From the NCBI RefSeq assembly GCF_021728535.1, contig NZ_JAKKDU010000003.1:62001-126000 (forward strand): 64,000 nt of DNA, in the 5' to 3' direction. This DNA comes from Wocania arenilitoris (GTDB lineage: Bacteria; Bacteroidota; Bacteroidia; Flavobacteriales; Flavobacteriaceae). Positions 17,892 through 27,387 of this stretch are shown here, one piece after another. Every line of letters starts with the position of its first letter. Positions within the stretch are counted from its first letter, which is position 1. The position numbers and the translations under genes were made by a program. A model generated the notes under the pieces. The model saw nothing but the letters and a program-made list of their open reading frames with translations, was not told the DNA's origin and made no database searches.

Positions 17892-19457
17892 ATGTTTAAA
17901 ACAATCAAAAATGATTTACCGGCAAGTATTGTCGTATTTTTTGTAGCATTACCCTTATGTTTAGGTATTGCTTTAGCAAGTGGAGCACCACTTTTTTCAG
18001 GGCTTATAGCAGGAATTGTTGGTGGTATAGTTGTAGGTTCGTTAAGCGGATCTAAAATAGGTGTTAGCGGACCTGCAGCAGGTTTAGCAGCTATTGTTTT
18101 AGCAGCTATTACAACTTTAGGAAGCTATCAGAACTTTCTTTTAGCAGTCGTGCTGGGTGGAGTAATTCAACTATTGTTTGGAGTATTAAGGGCAGGTGTT
18201 ATAGGATATTATTTTCCATCTTCTGTAATTAAAGGCATGTTAACTGGAATTGGGATAATAATTATAATTAAACAAATTCCACATTTTTTTGGATATGACA
18301 AGGCCTTTACTTTTTTCAATTCAACCGAAAGTTCAGCTTCTCAATTATTTAACATTGTAGACCATATTCAATTAGGCTCTACAGTAATAGGGTTTATTGG
18401 ACTTGCTATTTTATTGCTTTGGGATAAGGTTTTGTTGAAGAAAGGTAAAATATTTCAACTTATTCAAGGACCAGTAGTAGCTGTAGTTATTGGTATTATT
18501 TTTTATTTATTAACAGGTAATAATGAAAGCCTTGCTATTGAACAGTCTCACTTAGTAAGTGTACCCGTTCCAGAAGACACTACTTCATTTTTAGCACAAT
18601 TTAGCTTTCCTAATTTTGAAGCAATATTGAACCCTGATGTTTGGATTATTGCCTTTACAATTGCCTTAGTGGCGAGCCTAGAAACACTTTTATGTGTTGA
18701 GGCTACAGATAAATTAGACCCACATAAAAATGTAACCCCTACAAACAGAGAGTTATTGGCCCAAGGAACTGGAAATATTATTTCTGGAATGATAGGAGGT
18801 CTTCCAATTACACAAGTAATTGTTAGAAGCTCGGCTAATATTCAATCTGGAGGAAGATCAAAAATATCTGCAATAATTCATGGTTTCTTTTTGTTAATAT
18901 CAGTGATTCTTATTCCTAGATTATTAAACATGATTCCTCTTTCCGTTTTAGCTGCTGTTTTATTAATAGTAGGATATAAATTGGCTAAACCAGCCTTATT
19001 TAAGAAAATGTACAATCTGGGGTGGAAGCAGTTTATTCCTTTTACTGTTACAGTCTTAGGAATTATTTTTATAGACTTACTTTACGGCATAGGCTTAGGT
19101 TTGGCTGTAGGGATTGTAGTTATTTTAATTAAAAGCTTCCAGAATTCTCATTTTTTACACATTGAAGATAAAAGTAATGGTAAGCATAAAATTAAGATGA
19201 CATTAGCAGAAGAGGTTACTTTTTTCAATAAAGGAGCTATTTTAAGAGAGTTAGATAGTTTGCCAATTGACACTTATTTAGAATTAGATGTTAGGAAAAC
19301 CAGATATTTAGATAATGATATTATTGAAATTTTGGAAGACTTTGCATATAAAGCTAAAGAAAGGCACATAGATATTAAATTAATTTCGGAGCGCGGTATT
19401 ATTGAAAACCCAGAAAGTTTTATTGAGTTTTTTAAATTAAGACCAAAATCTGCATAA
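17892..19457 (+). CDS. SulP-family anion (likely bicarbonate or sulfate) transporter
   Basis: The product has 521 residues with about 10-12 transmembrane helices (ASIVVFFVALPLCLGIALASGAP at the start) and a conserved SGPAAGLAAIV motif near residue 58. A C-terminal STAS-like cytosolic domain lies at ~430-515 (YLELDVRKTRYLDNDIIEIL). SulP proteins carry sulfate, bicarbonate or other anions. The substrate is inferred: a second SulP and a beta-carbonic anhydrase in the same cluster favour bicarbonate. The next gene follows after 11 bp. Confidence 0.85.
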   Translation: MFKTIKNDLPASIVVFFVALPLCLGIALASGAPLFSGLIAGIVGGIVVGSLSGSKIGVSGPAAGLAAIVLAAITTLGSYQNFLLAVVLGGVIQLLFGVLRAGVIGYYFPSSVIKGMLTGIGIIIIIKQIPHFFGYDKAFTFFNSTESSASQLFNIVDHIQLGSTVIGFIGLAILLLWDKVLLKKGKIFQLIQGPVVAVVIGIIFYLLTGNNESLAIEQSHLVSVPVPEDTTSFLAQFSFPNFEAILNPDVWIIAFTIALVASLETLLCVEATDKLDPHKNVTPTNRELLAQGTGNIISGMIGGLPITQVIVRSSANIQSGGRSKISAIIHGFFLLISVILIPRLLNMIPLSVLAAVLLIVGYKLAKPALFKKMYNLGWKQFIPFTVTVLGIIFIDLLYGIGLGLAVGIVVILIKSFQNSHFLHIEDKSNGKHKIKMTLAEEVTFFNKGAILRELDSLPIDTYLELDVRKTRYLDNDIIEILEDFAYKAKERHIDIKLISERGIIENPESFIEFFKLRPKSA

Positions 19458-19468
19458 AAAAGCATATT

Positions 19469-20275
19469 ATGAAAAATATAAAATATAAAATTTTACTACT
19501 TTCAGACTTAAAAAATAACCCTGATACAATTATAAAAACGACTGCTAATTTGGCTAAAGCAATTGGTGGTAATATTGATCTTTTACATGTAAAAAAACCT
19601 GTAGATATTGTTGAAAGCGATAATCAGTTATCTTCAATGCGAACTATTAGCAGAGATTATTTAAAAAGTAAAGGGCATATAGATAGTATTATTAAATCTG
19701 TAGATAGCGCCATAAATATAAGTTACGGCTTAACTTATGGTAATGTTAAGCGAGAAATAGAAGAACATATTAATAAAACTAACCCTGATATTATAGTTTT
19801 AGGAAAGAAAAAGTTTAGCACTTTAAAAGTAGGTGGAGATAAGCTTACTAACTTTATTATTAAGACATATAAGGGAATCGTTTTAATAACATCTAACGAT
19901 TATGTTTTAGGCTATAATGAAAATTTATCATTGGGTGTTTTTAATGGTTTTGAGCAATCATCAATTGAAGATATATCAAAAAAGCTCGTCAGTTTAACTA
20001 AAAAACCGATAAAGTCATTTAAAATCGAAAAGGCTGAAGCAGCTTTAGCCAAACAGAAAGATAATTTAACACCTAAAAACACCGTTGAATATATCTTTGA
20101 ACCAAACGATCAAGCAGTCAATAACATTTCTAGTTATATGTTAAAGAATAAAATTGACTTATTATGTATTAACAGAGATAAAATTAACTCCAAAGGTATT
20201 AAAACCGACTTTGGTAATATAGATTTAAATAACATAATGAAAAAAGTTAATGTTTCTCTATTACTTACTGGCTAA
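19469..20275 (+). CDS. universal stress protein (UspA-like, tandem domain)
   Basis: The product has 268 residues. The N-terminal half is a clear Usp domain: a beta strand (YKILLLSDLKNNPD), a DLLHVKKP strand, PDIIVLGKKKFS, and an IVLITS strand; the usual GxxG ATP-binding loop is poorly conserved. The second half is more diverged but repeats the pattern. It sits 11 bp after the SulP gene and 27 bp before the DUF2490 gene, so it is probably cotranscribed. A regulatory role for the transporters is an inference from position. Confidence 0.7.
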   Translation: MKNIKYKILLLSDLKNNPDTIIKTTANLAKAIGGNIDLLHVKKPVDIVESDNQLSSMRTISRDYLKSKGHIDSIIKSVDSAINISYGLTYGNVKREIEEHINKTNPDIIVLGKKKFSTLKVGGDKLTNFIIKTYKGIVLITSNDYVLGYNENLSLGVFNGFEQSSIEDISKKLVSLTKKPIKSFKIEKAEAALAKQKDNLTPKNTVEYIFEPNDQAVNNISSYMLKNKIDLLCINRDKINSKGIKTDFGNIDLNNIMKKVNVSLLLTG

Positions 20276-20302
20276 TGGCTAAATAACAATAAAAATAATT
20301 TT

Positions 20303-20980
20303 ATGACAAAGAGGTTGTTCGCAATTAATAAGGTAGCATTAATAATTATATTAATGCTACCTTTATCTGCTAAAGCACAAGACAGTAATTTTGGTAATTG
20401 GCTAATTTATATAGGTAATAAAAAGCTTGATAAAAAATGGAATCTACATCATGAAGTTCAATATCGTAACTACAATGCTGTTGGAGACTTAGAGCAGTTA
20501 CTTTTAAGAACGGGTTTAGGCTATACCTTTAATGAAGGGAATAATAATATATTATTAGGATATGGTTATATTCTTTCTGAAAATTATATAGGAAATACAA
20601 ACAGCAAAATATCTGTTAATGAGCATAGAATTTTCCAGCAGTTTATTTCTAAACAAAAGGTTGGAAATGTTAGTTTAAGTCATCGTTATAGATTTGAGCA
20701 ACGCTTTGTTGAGAATGATTTTAAAATGAGATTTCGATATTTCTTAGCCTTTAAAATTCCTTTTAAAAATAAAGAAAAAGAAAACAGTAAATTATTTTTA
20801 TCTGTATACAACGAGATATTTTTAAACACTAAAAGTTCAGTTTTTGATAGAAACAGGGTGTATGGTGGTTTAGGGTATAATTTAAGTAAGAATATTAGAA
20901 TTGAAGCTGGATATATGAATCAGTTTTTTGATACAAGTGGAAGAGATCAGTTTAACATAATTACGTTTGTTAATTTCTAA
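20303..20980 (+). CDS. DUF2490 outer-membrane beta-barrel protein
   Basis: The product has 225 residues with a signal peptide ending at AKAQ near residue 30. A DUF2490 pattern follows: NFGNWLIYIGNKKL, HHEVQYRNYN, LLLRTGLGYTF, HRYRFEQRF, FRYFLAF and a C-terminal strand ending in Phe. DUF2490 proteins are predicted small outer-membrane barrels of unknown function. Its place between two SulP genes suggests it could be the outer-membrane port of the module. Confidence 0.8.
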   Translation: MTKRLFAINKVALIIILMLPLSAKAQDSNFGNWLIYIGNKKLDKKWNLHHEVQYRNYNAVGDLEQLLLRTGLGYTFNEGNNNILLGYGYILSENYIGNTNSKISVNEHRIFQQFISKQKVGNVSLSHRYRFEQRFVENDFKMRFRYFLAFKIPFKNKEKENSKLFLSVYNEIFLNTKSSVFDRNRVYGGLGYNLSKNIRIEAGYMNQFFDTSGRDQFNIITFVNF

Positions 20981-21048
20981 GCCTTGTAAGAAAAACTTAA
21001 AAGTACTATCTTAATCGTTTACTTTTTAGTATTAATTAAATACAGACT

Positions 21049-22914
21049 ATGATGAATAAGTTATTCTCTAACATTAAAGGAGATGCTTTTGGGGGTATTA
21101 CAGCAGGAATTGTTGCATTACCATTAGCATTAGCCTTTGGAGTATCCTCTGGATTAGGACCAACAGCTGGATTATATGGCGCTATTTTTATAAGTTTTTT
21201 TGCTGCCCTTTTTGGCGGTACAAGTACGCAAATTTCTGGCCCTACTGCTCCAATGACGGCTGTAAGTATGGTTGTTATTGCAGGTATAGTAGCAGCCAAT
21301 GATGGCGATGTAAACAAGGCATTACCAGTTATTTTAACTGTTTTTCTGCTTGCTGGCCTAATGCAAATAGGCTTAGGAATAATGGGCTTAGGTAAATACA
21401 TAAGATATATTCCCTACCCCGTAGTTTCTGGATTTATGACAGCAATTGGAGTTATTATATTACTTACACAAATTTTACCTTCACTAGGATATTATCCAAA
21501 GGAAGATATGGAGTTTGTAAATCAATTTAAACCCCAAGCAGAAGAAGTAATTCTTGAAAATATTTTAAAAGAAGAAGCTGGCGAAGGTATTTTGGTCCTT
21601 GAAGATTTTAAAGAAACTATTGCTAGAGCTGGTGAAGTTTCCCAAGATGCTATTTTAAAAGAATCACAAACTCTTGCAGCAAAAGAAGCATCAGGTGCAT
21701 TAGGAGCTATTAAAGCTTTTCCTAGAGCAATTCAAAATATTAATTGGTTAGAATTACTATTAGCCTTAGGAACTATTTTTATAATATACGGTTTTAAACG
21801 CATAACTAAGGCTGTTCCAAGTACACTGGTGGCATTAATAGTTATGTCTGGAATAGCTGTTGGGTTTGGTTTAAATTATAGACCAATTGAAGAAATTCCT
21901 AGCGGACTCCCTATACCAAATTTGGAAATATTTACAGCTTTTAAATTAAGTAGCATAACACCTTATATATTTACAGCATTAACATTAGCACTATTAGGAG
22001 CCATTGACTCATTGCTTACAAGTGTGGTTGCTGATAATATGACTAAAACTAAACATAAGCCTAATAAGGAGTTAGTTGGGCAGGGAATTGGTAACAGTAT
22101 TGCAGCAGTCTTTGGTGGTATTCCAGGAGCAGGGGCTACCATTAGAACAGTTGTAAATATAACTTCTGGAGGAAAAACAAAACTATCTGGTATGATTGCT
22201 GGGGTTTTATTGTTTATAATTTTGTTAGGACTTGGTCCAATTGCTTCACAAATTCCGGCAGCTGTTTTAGCTGGCATTTTAATTACTGTAGGTATTGGTG
22301 TTATGGATTATAAAGGATTAAGAGCGATACCAAGTTTACCGAAAGACCTAAAATTAGGACCATTAAAATTAAGCTCGGAAGTACTAATAATGTTAATAGT
22401 ACTATTGCTTTCAACATTTTGGAATTTAGTTTATGCCGTAGGAATTGGATTGGTAATTGCATCCTTAATGTTCATGAAAAAAATCGGTGATTTAACTGCC
22501 GAAAGAAGCGATGTAGAATCTTTAAAAGAAAAAGCTTGGGCAGATGAGGTTGATTTCCCTGACAACTTAAAAGAAGAAGTTTTTATAAAACATATAAAAG
22601 GGCCTTTGTTTTTTGGTTCAACTAGTGATTTTCAACAATTAGCTGCTCAAATTCCCAATACAGCTAGAACCGTAATATTGAGGTTGGATAGAATGCAATA
22701 TATGGACCAATCTGGGCTTTATGCCGTTGAAGATATATTACTAGATTTAAAGAAGAATGACGTTGAAGTTCTATTTGTTGGGTTATTAAAACAACCGAGA
22801 TATATGATGGAACGTATAGATATTATTCCAGATTTTATACCTAGAGAACATATTTTTGAATCTTTTAACGATTGTTTACAATGGGTAAAACAAAATATAG
22901 AAGATAATAATTAG
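21049..22914 (+). CDS. SulP-family transporter with STAS domain and an internal insertion
   Basis: The product has 621 residues. The transmembrane core starts with GDAFGGITAGIVALPLALAF and has the SGPTAPMTAV motif near residue 65. Between about residues 160 and 235 an extra hydrophilic, Glu/Lys-rich loop is inserted, longer than in the SulP at 17892. The C-terminal STAS domain (about 505-610) has LDRMQYMDQSGLYAVEDIL, with the conserved DQSG. In context the likely substrate is bicarbonate, but sulfate cannot be ruled out. The carbonic anhydrase follows 43 bp later. Confidence 0.87.
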   Translation: MMNKLFSNIKGDAFGGITAGIVALPLALAFGVSSGLGPTAGLYGAIFISFFAALFGGTSTQISGPTAPMTAVSMVVIAGIVAANDGDVNKALPVILTVFLLAGLMQIGLGIMGLGKYIRYIPYPVVSGFMTAIGVIILLTQILPSLGYYPKEDMEFVNQFKPQAEEVILENILKEEAGEGILVLEDFKETIARAGEVSQDAILKESQTLAAKEASGALGAIKAFPRAIQNINWLELLLALGTIFIIYGFKRITKAVPSTLVALIVMSGIAVGFGLNYRPIEEIPSGLPIPNLEIFTAFKLSSITPYIFTALTLALLGAIDSLLTSVVADNMTKTKHKPNKELVGQGIGNSIAAVFGGIPGAGATIRTVVNITSGGKTKLSGMIAGVLLFIILLGLGPIASQIPAAVLAGILITVGIGVMDYKGLRAIPSLPKDLKLGPLKLSSEVLIMLIVLLLSTFWNLVYAVGIGLVIASLMFMKKIGDLTAERSDVESLKEKAWADEVDFPDNLKEEVFIKHIKGPLFFGSTSDFQQLAAQIPNTARTVILRLDRMQYMDQSGLYAVEDILLDLKKNDVEVLFVGLLKQPRYMMERIDIIPDFIPREHIFESFNDCLQWVKQNIEDNN

Positions 22915-22957
22915 AGTTATTAAATAGTAAAAATTAATATTTAAAAAATTAGAAAAA

Positions 22958-23587
22958 ATGAAAAACATTGCATTAAATAAAGAAGCACAATCAGTACTAA
23001 CTCCAACAGCAGTTTTGGAAGATTTATTAGAAGGGAATAAAAGATTTACAAACAACAATACGCAAGCAGTTGATAATTCGGCATTGGTAAATCAAACAAC
23101 TGGTGGGCAATTTCCTAAAGCAGTTGTATTATCTTGTATAGATTCAAGAGTACCAGTAGAAACAGTTTTAGATCAAGCTATTGGTGATATTTTTGTAGCT
23201 CGTGTAGCAGGAAACTTTGAGAATGCAGATATATTAGGAAGCTTAGAGTACTCATGTAAAGTAGCTGGCAGTAAATTAGTATTAGTTTTAGGTCACGAAG
23301 CTTGTGGCGCTGTAAAAGCAGCTTGTGATGGTGTAGAATTGGGTAATATTACGCACTTATTAAGTAATATTATGCCAGCCGTTCATCAATCTTCAGAAGA
23401 AGTAGAAGGTGAGGCTAACTCATCAAATAATGCATTTGTAGCAAAGACTGTTGAGAATAATGTAAAACTTACTATTGATCGTATTCGCGAAAAGAGTCCA
23501 ATTTTAAAAGAAATGGAAGATAGTGGTGAAATAGCTATAGTTGGTGGCGTATATAATTTGCACACTGGTAAAGTAGAAATGTTGTAA
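22958..23587 (+). CDS. beta-class carbonic anhydrase
   Basis: The product has 209 residues. Zinc ligands Cys60, His113 and Cys116 are present (CIDSRVP and GHEACGAV), as is the Asp62-Arg64 dyad that controls the active site. No signal peptide is obvious, so it should act in the cytoplasm, interconverting CO2 and bicarbonate. It closes a cluster with two SulP transporters, which supports an inorganic-carbon function for the set. A strong hairpin follows. Confidence 0.93.
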   Translation: MKNIALNKEAQSVLTPTAVLEDLLEGNKRFTNNNTQAVDNSALVNQTTGGQFPKAVVLSCIDSRVPVETVLDQAIGDIFVARVAGNFENADILGSLEYSCKVAGSKLVLVLGHEACGAVKAACDGVELGNITHLLSNIMPAVHQSSEEVEGEANSSNNAFVAKTVENNVKLTIDRIREKSPILKEMEDSGEIAIVGGVYNLHTGKVEML

Positions 23588-23602
23588 AAGTATTATAATT
23601 AC

Positions 23603-23682
23603 AAAAAAAGAGGTCGTCTAAAAAAAGACCGTTGCAAATCAGAAAACAGTAAAAAAGACAACCTTTTCAGACAGCCTCTTTA
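23603..23682. terminator. bidirectional hairpin between carbonic anhydrase and metalloprotease
   Basis: AAAGAGGTCGTCT near 23606-23618 pairs imperfectly with AGACAGCCTCTTT near 23669-23681; A- and T-rich tracts lie on both sides. It could end both convergent transcripts. Confidence 0.6.
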
Positions 23683-23684
23683 AT

Positions 23685-26600
23685 TTATTCAACAATTATT
23701 TTTTTTGTAGATCTTCGCAATCCATCACTTACATTTAAAATGTACATTCCAGATTGCACATTGATTAACGTTAATCTTTCATTAAAATCACCAGCGTCTT
23801 TGTATCTGTTTTTATAAATAGTTCGTCCTCTTAAATCAAAAACTTCCACATTAACATCTCTAGACAACGAGCTATTCAGTTTTATAGTAAACTCCCCTTT
23901 ATTTGGGTTTGGAAATACAGCAAAATTATCAAAACCAAATTCTTCAACTGATAATGAGGCTTGTACGTTAATAGTATAGTCTTCAACTTCTCCATCAAAA
24001 CCGTTATCGCAAGCAGTAGGTAAACCATCGCCTTTATATTTAGTTGAAACTCTCATAATCGTATTGCCTAAAACAGCATTAACGGGAACTGTAATAGATC
24101 GTGGAGAGCCACCTGTAATGCCATTAGAAGTGTTATTAGTATCACCTAAATCATATTCTTCCCCAGCATCATCAAAACTACAGTTTTGATTCCAATCAAT
24201 CCAAACTTTAGTCGCTGTTGTATAATCACCATCAGTATTCGCATTAATTGTTATGTCGTAAGAACTGTTTCTGTTTAAATCTGTCGAGATTGATGTGTTA
24301 TCAGTATAGCCAGATGGTTTTCCAGATGATTGATTGATGGTATTAAACAGCACTAAAGTTGTACTAGTTTCATATTCTGTATTGGCAACAGAAATGCAGG
24401 AATCATTAAAGAATGGAAAAGGCACATTTTTGTTTTTAGCAGGAGATACAGTTGGTGTTCCAATTATATTGATAATATAGTTGTTTACGGGTACAGCATC
24501 AAGGTTAGATATTGTCATAGTTACTGGTCCCGAACTTGTTCTGTTAGTAGGAGAAAAATTTACTATTGAAGCTCCAGGATTTCCAGTAGCACTAAATGTA
24601 GTGGTTTCAGAAAATCCGTTTACCGCTTCATAATTAAAAGTAAATGTAGCTGTTGTTTCTTTACATGTTATTGGGGTTAATGTCTCATTAATCATAAAAA
24701 AATCTGGATCACTAGAAATTAAAAAATTAAAATCAGAAATATCATAAAAAATATTATCAGCAGCTTCAATTAATATTCTAGCATTTGTAGTATCTGTTAA
24801 TCCAGGAGGAACAGCATAAACATACGAACCATTATTTGGTACATTTGAAGCAATTGTGGTAAACCCAACACCGCCATCAGTAGATAATTTAATATTAACA
24901 GTTTGGCAATTTATAGTCCCGTTTGATGTTTGTCCAACAACCCATTCTATGGTTTGATTTGTTCCTTGAGTCCAAGAGACAGGGTTTATCACTTTAAAAG
25001 GGTCTGTACTATTTACAATGATGTCAACAAAATCAACAGCAGTTTGTCCTGCTCCATTTGTACCCATCACATCATTATCTCTAACAGTTAGTGCAAAAGT
25101 CATAGTTCTATTAACTGATGGTATTTTTTCCCAAGTTGTAGATCCTCCAGCCGCAACATAATCAGCAAACATTGGAATATTTCTAACAGGGTTAGTTGTA
25201 CCTTCAAATGAGCGCACTAAAGGGCCAGTAGTATTATTCTCTTGCGGTAATCCAGCAGAACCTAAATCATATTGTTCCCAAGTATAGGTATGCCCAGAAG
25301 TACCATCCGGGTCAGTTGAACTTCCTACAAGTTTAAAAGCTGTTGATACAGGGATAGTATAGTCAGGTCCAGCATTTGCTGTTGGAGCATTATTTGTTAC
25401 ACTAGTTTCTGTGCCACAAGTACTTAATCCAGTTGTAATATTATCCCAAATCATTTGAATACTTTTTTGATGAAAATAAGCGTCACATTGATTCTGTACA
25501 TTTTGCGGAGTACAAATACCTGCATAAGCCATAATAGTTGTTCCGCTACCTGGTTCGTAGGCATTACTTGCAGTTCTGTTTCCACCAGCACAATTTCCTG
25601 CATCACCATTAAATGTATGAGGTGCTCCAAATTGATGTCCTATTTCATGAGCTACAAAATCAATATCATACGCATCGCCAACTGGATTTGGTAATCCAGT
25701 AATTCCCTTAGCTTTTCTTGCAGCTACACAAGGAGAGTTTAATGAGGCTAAACCACCACCTCCAGTGCTAAAGGTATGCCCAATATCATAAGTAAAAGGC
25801 GTTGATGCAGCAGCAGCATCAATTTCTACTTGGCTTTCATCAATTAATAAGTCTGCATCATTATTAGTAAAATTATCAGAATTAATAAAAATGATATTAG
25901 TATTATCAACCAATACCATTTTAATCGCTAAATCTCTTTGAAAAATAGTATTTACACGATTCATTGTTACAATCATTGCACTTAATACAGCAGCTTTTTT
26001 AGCTGCTTCCGTATCTCCAGCTGATAAACCAGCTGCTTGCCAATGAAACTGAGAATATTCTATAGTTGAAGCTAAAGCTAGTCTGAATGTTCGTAATTTA
26101 CTATCATTAACATTTCTTTGTAATTTTGAATTTTTACTTGTTTCTCTAGACGTAGTAAACTCATCAGGAACAAGACATATAAATTCTTTTTTTAAGGCTG
26201 GAAGATCTCCTTTATCATAAACTATATAAGTGTTGTTTTCTGAATAAGGATCAATAAATTGTGTGCCAGTTTTAGAAGATAATGTCATAGCATGTAGCCC
26301 TTGAGGAGTAATACTAAAACTAATAGTAGACGAAGGGTTTTTAATGTTCTGCCCAACATAAGTTCGTATTTCTGGATGCTTTTCTTGATAAGCTGGCTCT
26401 AATATTGATGACTCTTTCACTTCAAATTCATCTAATTCACCTTCACTATTTGGAAACTTAATAATTTGTGTAGCTATATTTTTACCTAATGAACTCTTTG
26501 AAACTGTATTTAAACTGTTCTTTAACTCATTAATATTTAATTGATAATAAACAGATTTTGAAGGCTCTGTTTTTCGTAACATTTTTTTGCCTTGAATAGC

Positions 26601-26711
26601 TTCTTTTTTAGAAACCTTTGACCAAACTTCTTTATTTTGAGCAAAAACGGTTGTTAGAAATAATGAAAATAATAGCAGACATAAATTGTTTTTTGGGGTA
26701 AAAATTCTCAT
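23685..26711 (-). CDS. secreted reprolysin-like zinc metalloprotease with T9SS sorting domain
   Basis: The product has 1008 residues. A signal peptide ends near AQ25. A propeptide to ~200 is followed by a reprolysin-type peptidase with the zinc motif HEIGHQFGAPH near residues 352-362 and a downstream Met-turn region (GTTIMAYAGIC). Next come an Ig/PKD-like region (~450-560), beta domains, a GEVED-type domain (KVWIDWNQNCSFDD, DGEVEDY), and a C-terminal type A T9SS sorting domain of about 80 residues (FAVFPNPNKGEF, LRGRTIY, GMYILNV). It is likely exported and cell-surface or secreted, degrading proteins. The gene stands alone. Confidence 0.9.
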   Translation of the reverse strand: MRIFTPKNNLCLLLFSLFLTTVFAQNKEVWSKVSKKEAIQGKKMLRKTEPSKSVYYQLNINELKNSLNTVSKSSLGKNIATQIIKFPNSEGELDEFEVKESSILEPAYQEKHPEIRTYVGQNIKNPSSTISFSITPQGLHAMTLSSKTGTQFIDPYSENNTYIVYDKGDLPALKKEFICLVPDEFTTSRETSKNSKLQRNVNDSKLRTFRLALASTIEYSQFHWQAAGLSAGDTEAAKKAAVLSAMIVTMNRVNTIFQRDLAIKMVLVDNTNIIFINSDNFTNNDADLLIDESQVEIDAAAASTPFTYDIGHTFSTGGGGLASLNSPCVAARKAKGITGLPNPVGDAYDIDFVAHEIGHQFGAPHTFNGDAGNCAGGNRTASNAYEPGSGTTIMAYAGICTPQNVQNQCDAYFHQKSIQMIWDNITTGLSTCGTETSVTNNAPTANAGPDYTIPVSTAFKLVGSSTDPDGTSGHTYTWEQYDLGSAGLPQENNTTGPLVRSFEGTTNPVRNIPMFADYVAAGGSTTWEKIPSVNRTMTFALTVRDNDVMGTNGAGQTAVDFVDIIVNSTDPFKVINPVSWTQGTNQTIEWVVGQTSNGTINCQTVNIKLSTDGGVGFTTIASNVPNNGSYVYAVPPGLTDTTNARILIEAADNIFYDISDFNFLISSDPDFFMINETLTPITCKETTATFTFNYEAVNGFSETTTFSATGNPGASIVNFSPTNRTSSGPVTMTISNLDAVPVNNYIINIIGTPTVSPAKNKNVPFPFFNDSCISVANTEYETSTTLVLFNTINQSSGKPSGYTDNTSISTDLNRNSSYDITINANTDGDYTTATKVWIDWNQNCSFDDAGEEYDLGDTNNTSNGITGGSPRSITVPVNAVLGNTIMRVSTKYKGDGLPTACDNGFDGEVEDYTINVQASLSVEEFGFDNFAVFPNPNKGEFTIKLNSSLSRDVNVEVFDLRGRTIYKNRYKDAGDFNERLTLINVQSGMYILNVSDGLRRSTKKIIVE

Positions 26712-26801
26712 AACAATTAAGATTTACATTTTTCTTAGCTTGCTAAAAGTACTCTGTTAATGTAACAATTACAAAAAATATGCTGCTATTTTAAAATAAC
26801 A

Positions 26802-26809
26802 TATATTTG
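26802..26809 (+). promoter_or_regulatory. -7 box for the 26813 lipoprotein gene
   Basis: TATATTTG matches the -7 consensus and ends 3 bp before the ATG at 26813, implying a very short leader or leaderless mRNA. A TTG inside it has been read as an in-frame start, which is unlikely. Confidence 0.4.
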
Positions 26810-26812
26810 TTT

Positions 26813-27331
26813 ATGAGGTATTTTTATGTATTTTTTTTGATAATTTGTTTGCTGTCATGCAAAGCTAAAAGTAAGATAGAGTCAGCTGTAACAAAGGAAG
26901 TTTTAAATATGGAGTGCCCTAAAGATGGTAGATGTTTACTTGAAACAATCGAAAATAAAATCCTACAAATTAATACCGATAATCTAGGAAGTATTTATCC
27001 AGAAGTAATAAATGGCGATGAATCTGTGTTGAAATTTGAATATAAGAAGCTAGGAAACAGTAATCATCAAGACAGTGGTTATAGGGAAGAAATTTTTATT
27101 GAAATAGATAAAAGTAACCCTGAGATTAAAACAGAAGATTTAAAAAATAAAAAACTCTTTTTTGCAAGGTGGTGTTATTGTAAAGGACAAACGGGTTATT
27201 ATAAAATTAATAAAGGCAAATTATCAATAACTAAAGTGGATGAAAATAGTTTTCGGATTCAATTAAATTTTAAAATTGAAGAAGTCCCACAAATTATAAA
27301 TAGAATAGATTATATATTTAGCTTACAATAA
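26813..27331 (+). CDS. small lipoprotein of unknown function
   Basis: From the ATG at 26813 the product has 172 residues. The lipobox is LLSC near residue 16 after a short hydrophobic signal (MRYFYVFFLIICLLSC). The mature part contains a CPKDGRC pair near residues 35-41 and WCYCKGQTGYY near 120-130, so up to four cysteines could form disulfides. I recognise no family. The next gene is ribF, 56 bp downstream with its own promoter, so this may be a single-gene unit. Confidence 0.65.
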   Translation: MRYFYVFFLIICLLSCKAKSKIESAVTKEVLNMECPKDGRCLLETIENKILQINTDNLGSIYPEVINGDESVLKFEYKKLGNSNHQDSGYREEIFIEIDKSNPEIKTEDLKNKKLFFARWCYCKGQTGYYKINKGKLSITKVDENSFRIQLNFKIEEVPQIINRIDYIFSLQ

Positions 27332-27341
27332 CGCTTTAAGG

Positions 27342-27372
27342 TTTGTTTTAAGTTTCATTATAACTAATTTTG
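27342..27372 (+). promoter_or_regulatory. promoter of ribF
   Basis: TTTG at 27342-27345, a 19-bp spacer and TAATTTTG at 27365-27372 give a near-ideal Bacteroidota promoter. Transcription should start near 27376-27380, so the in-frame TTG at 27370 cannot be the start codon and TTG 27388 is preferred. Confidence 0.6.
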
Positions 27373-27387
27373 TGTAAAATAAAAAGC

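Noticed and set aside
25455-25694. ORF antisense to the metalloprotease gene
   Set aside because: It lies wholly inside a well-conserved protease domain on the other strand and has no domain or signal of its own.
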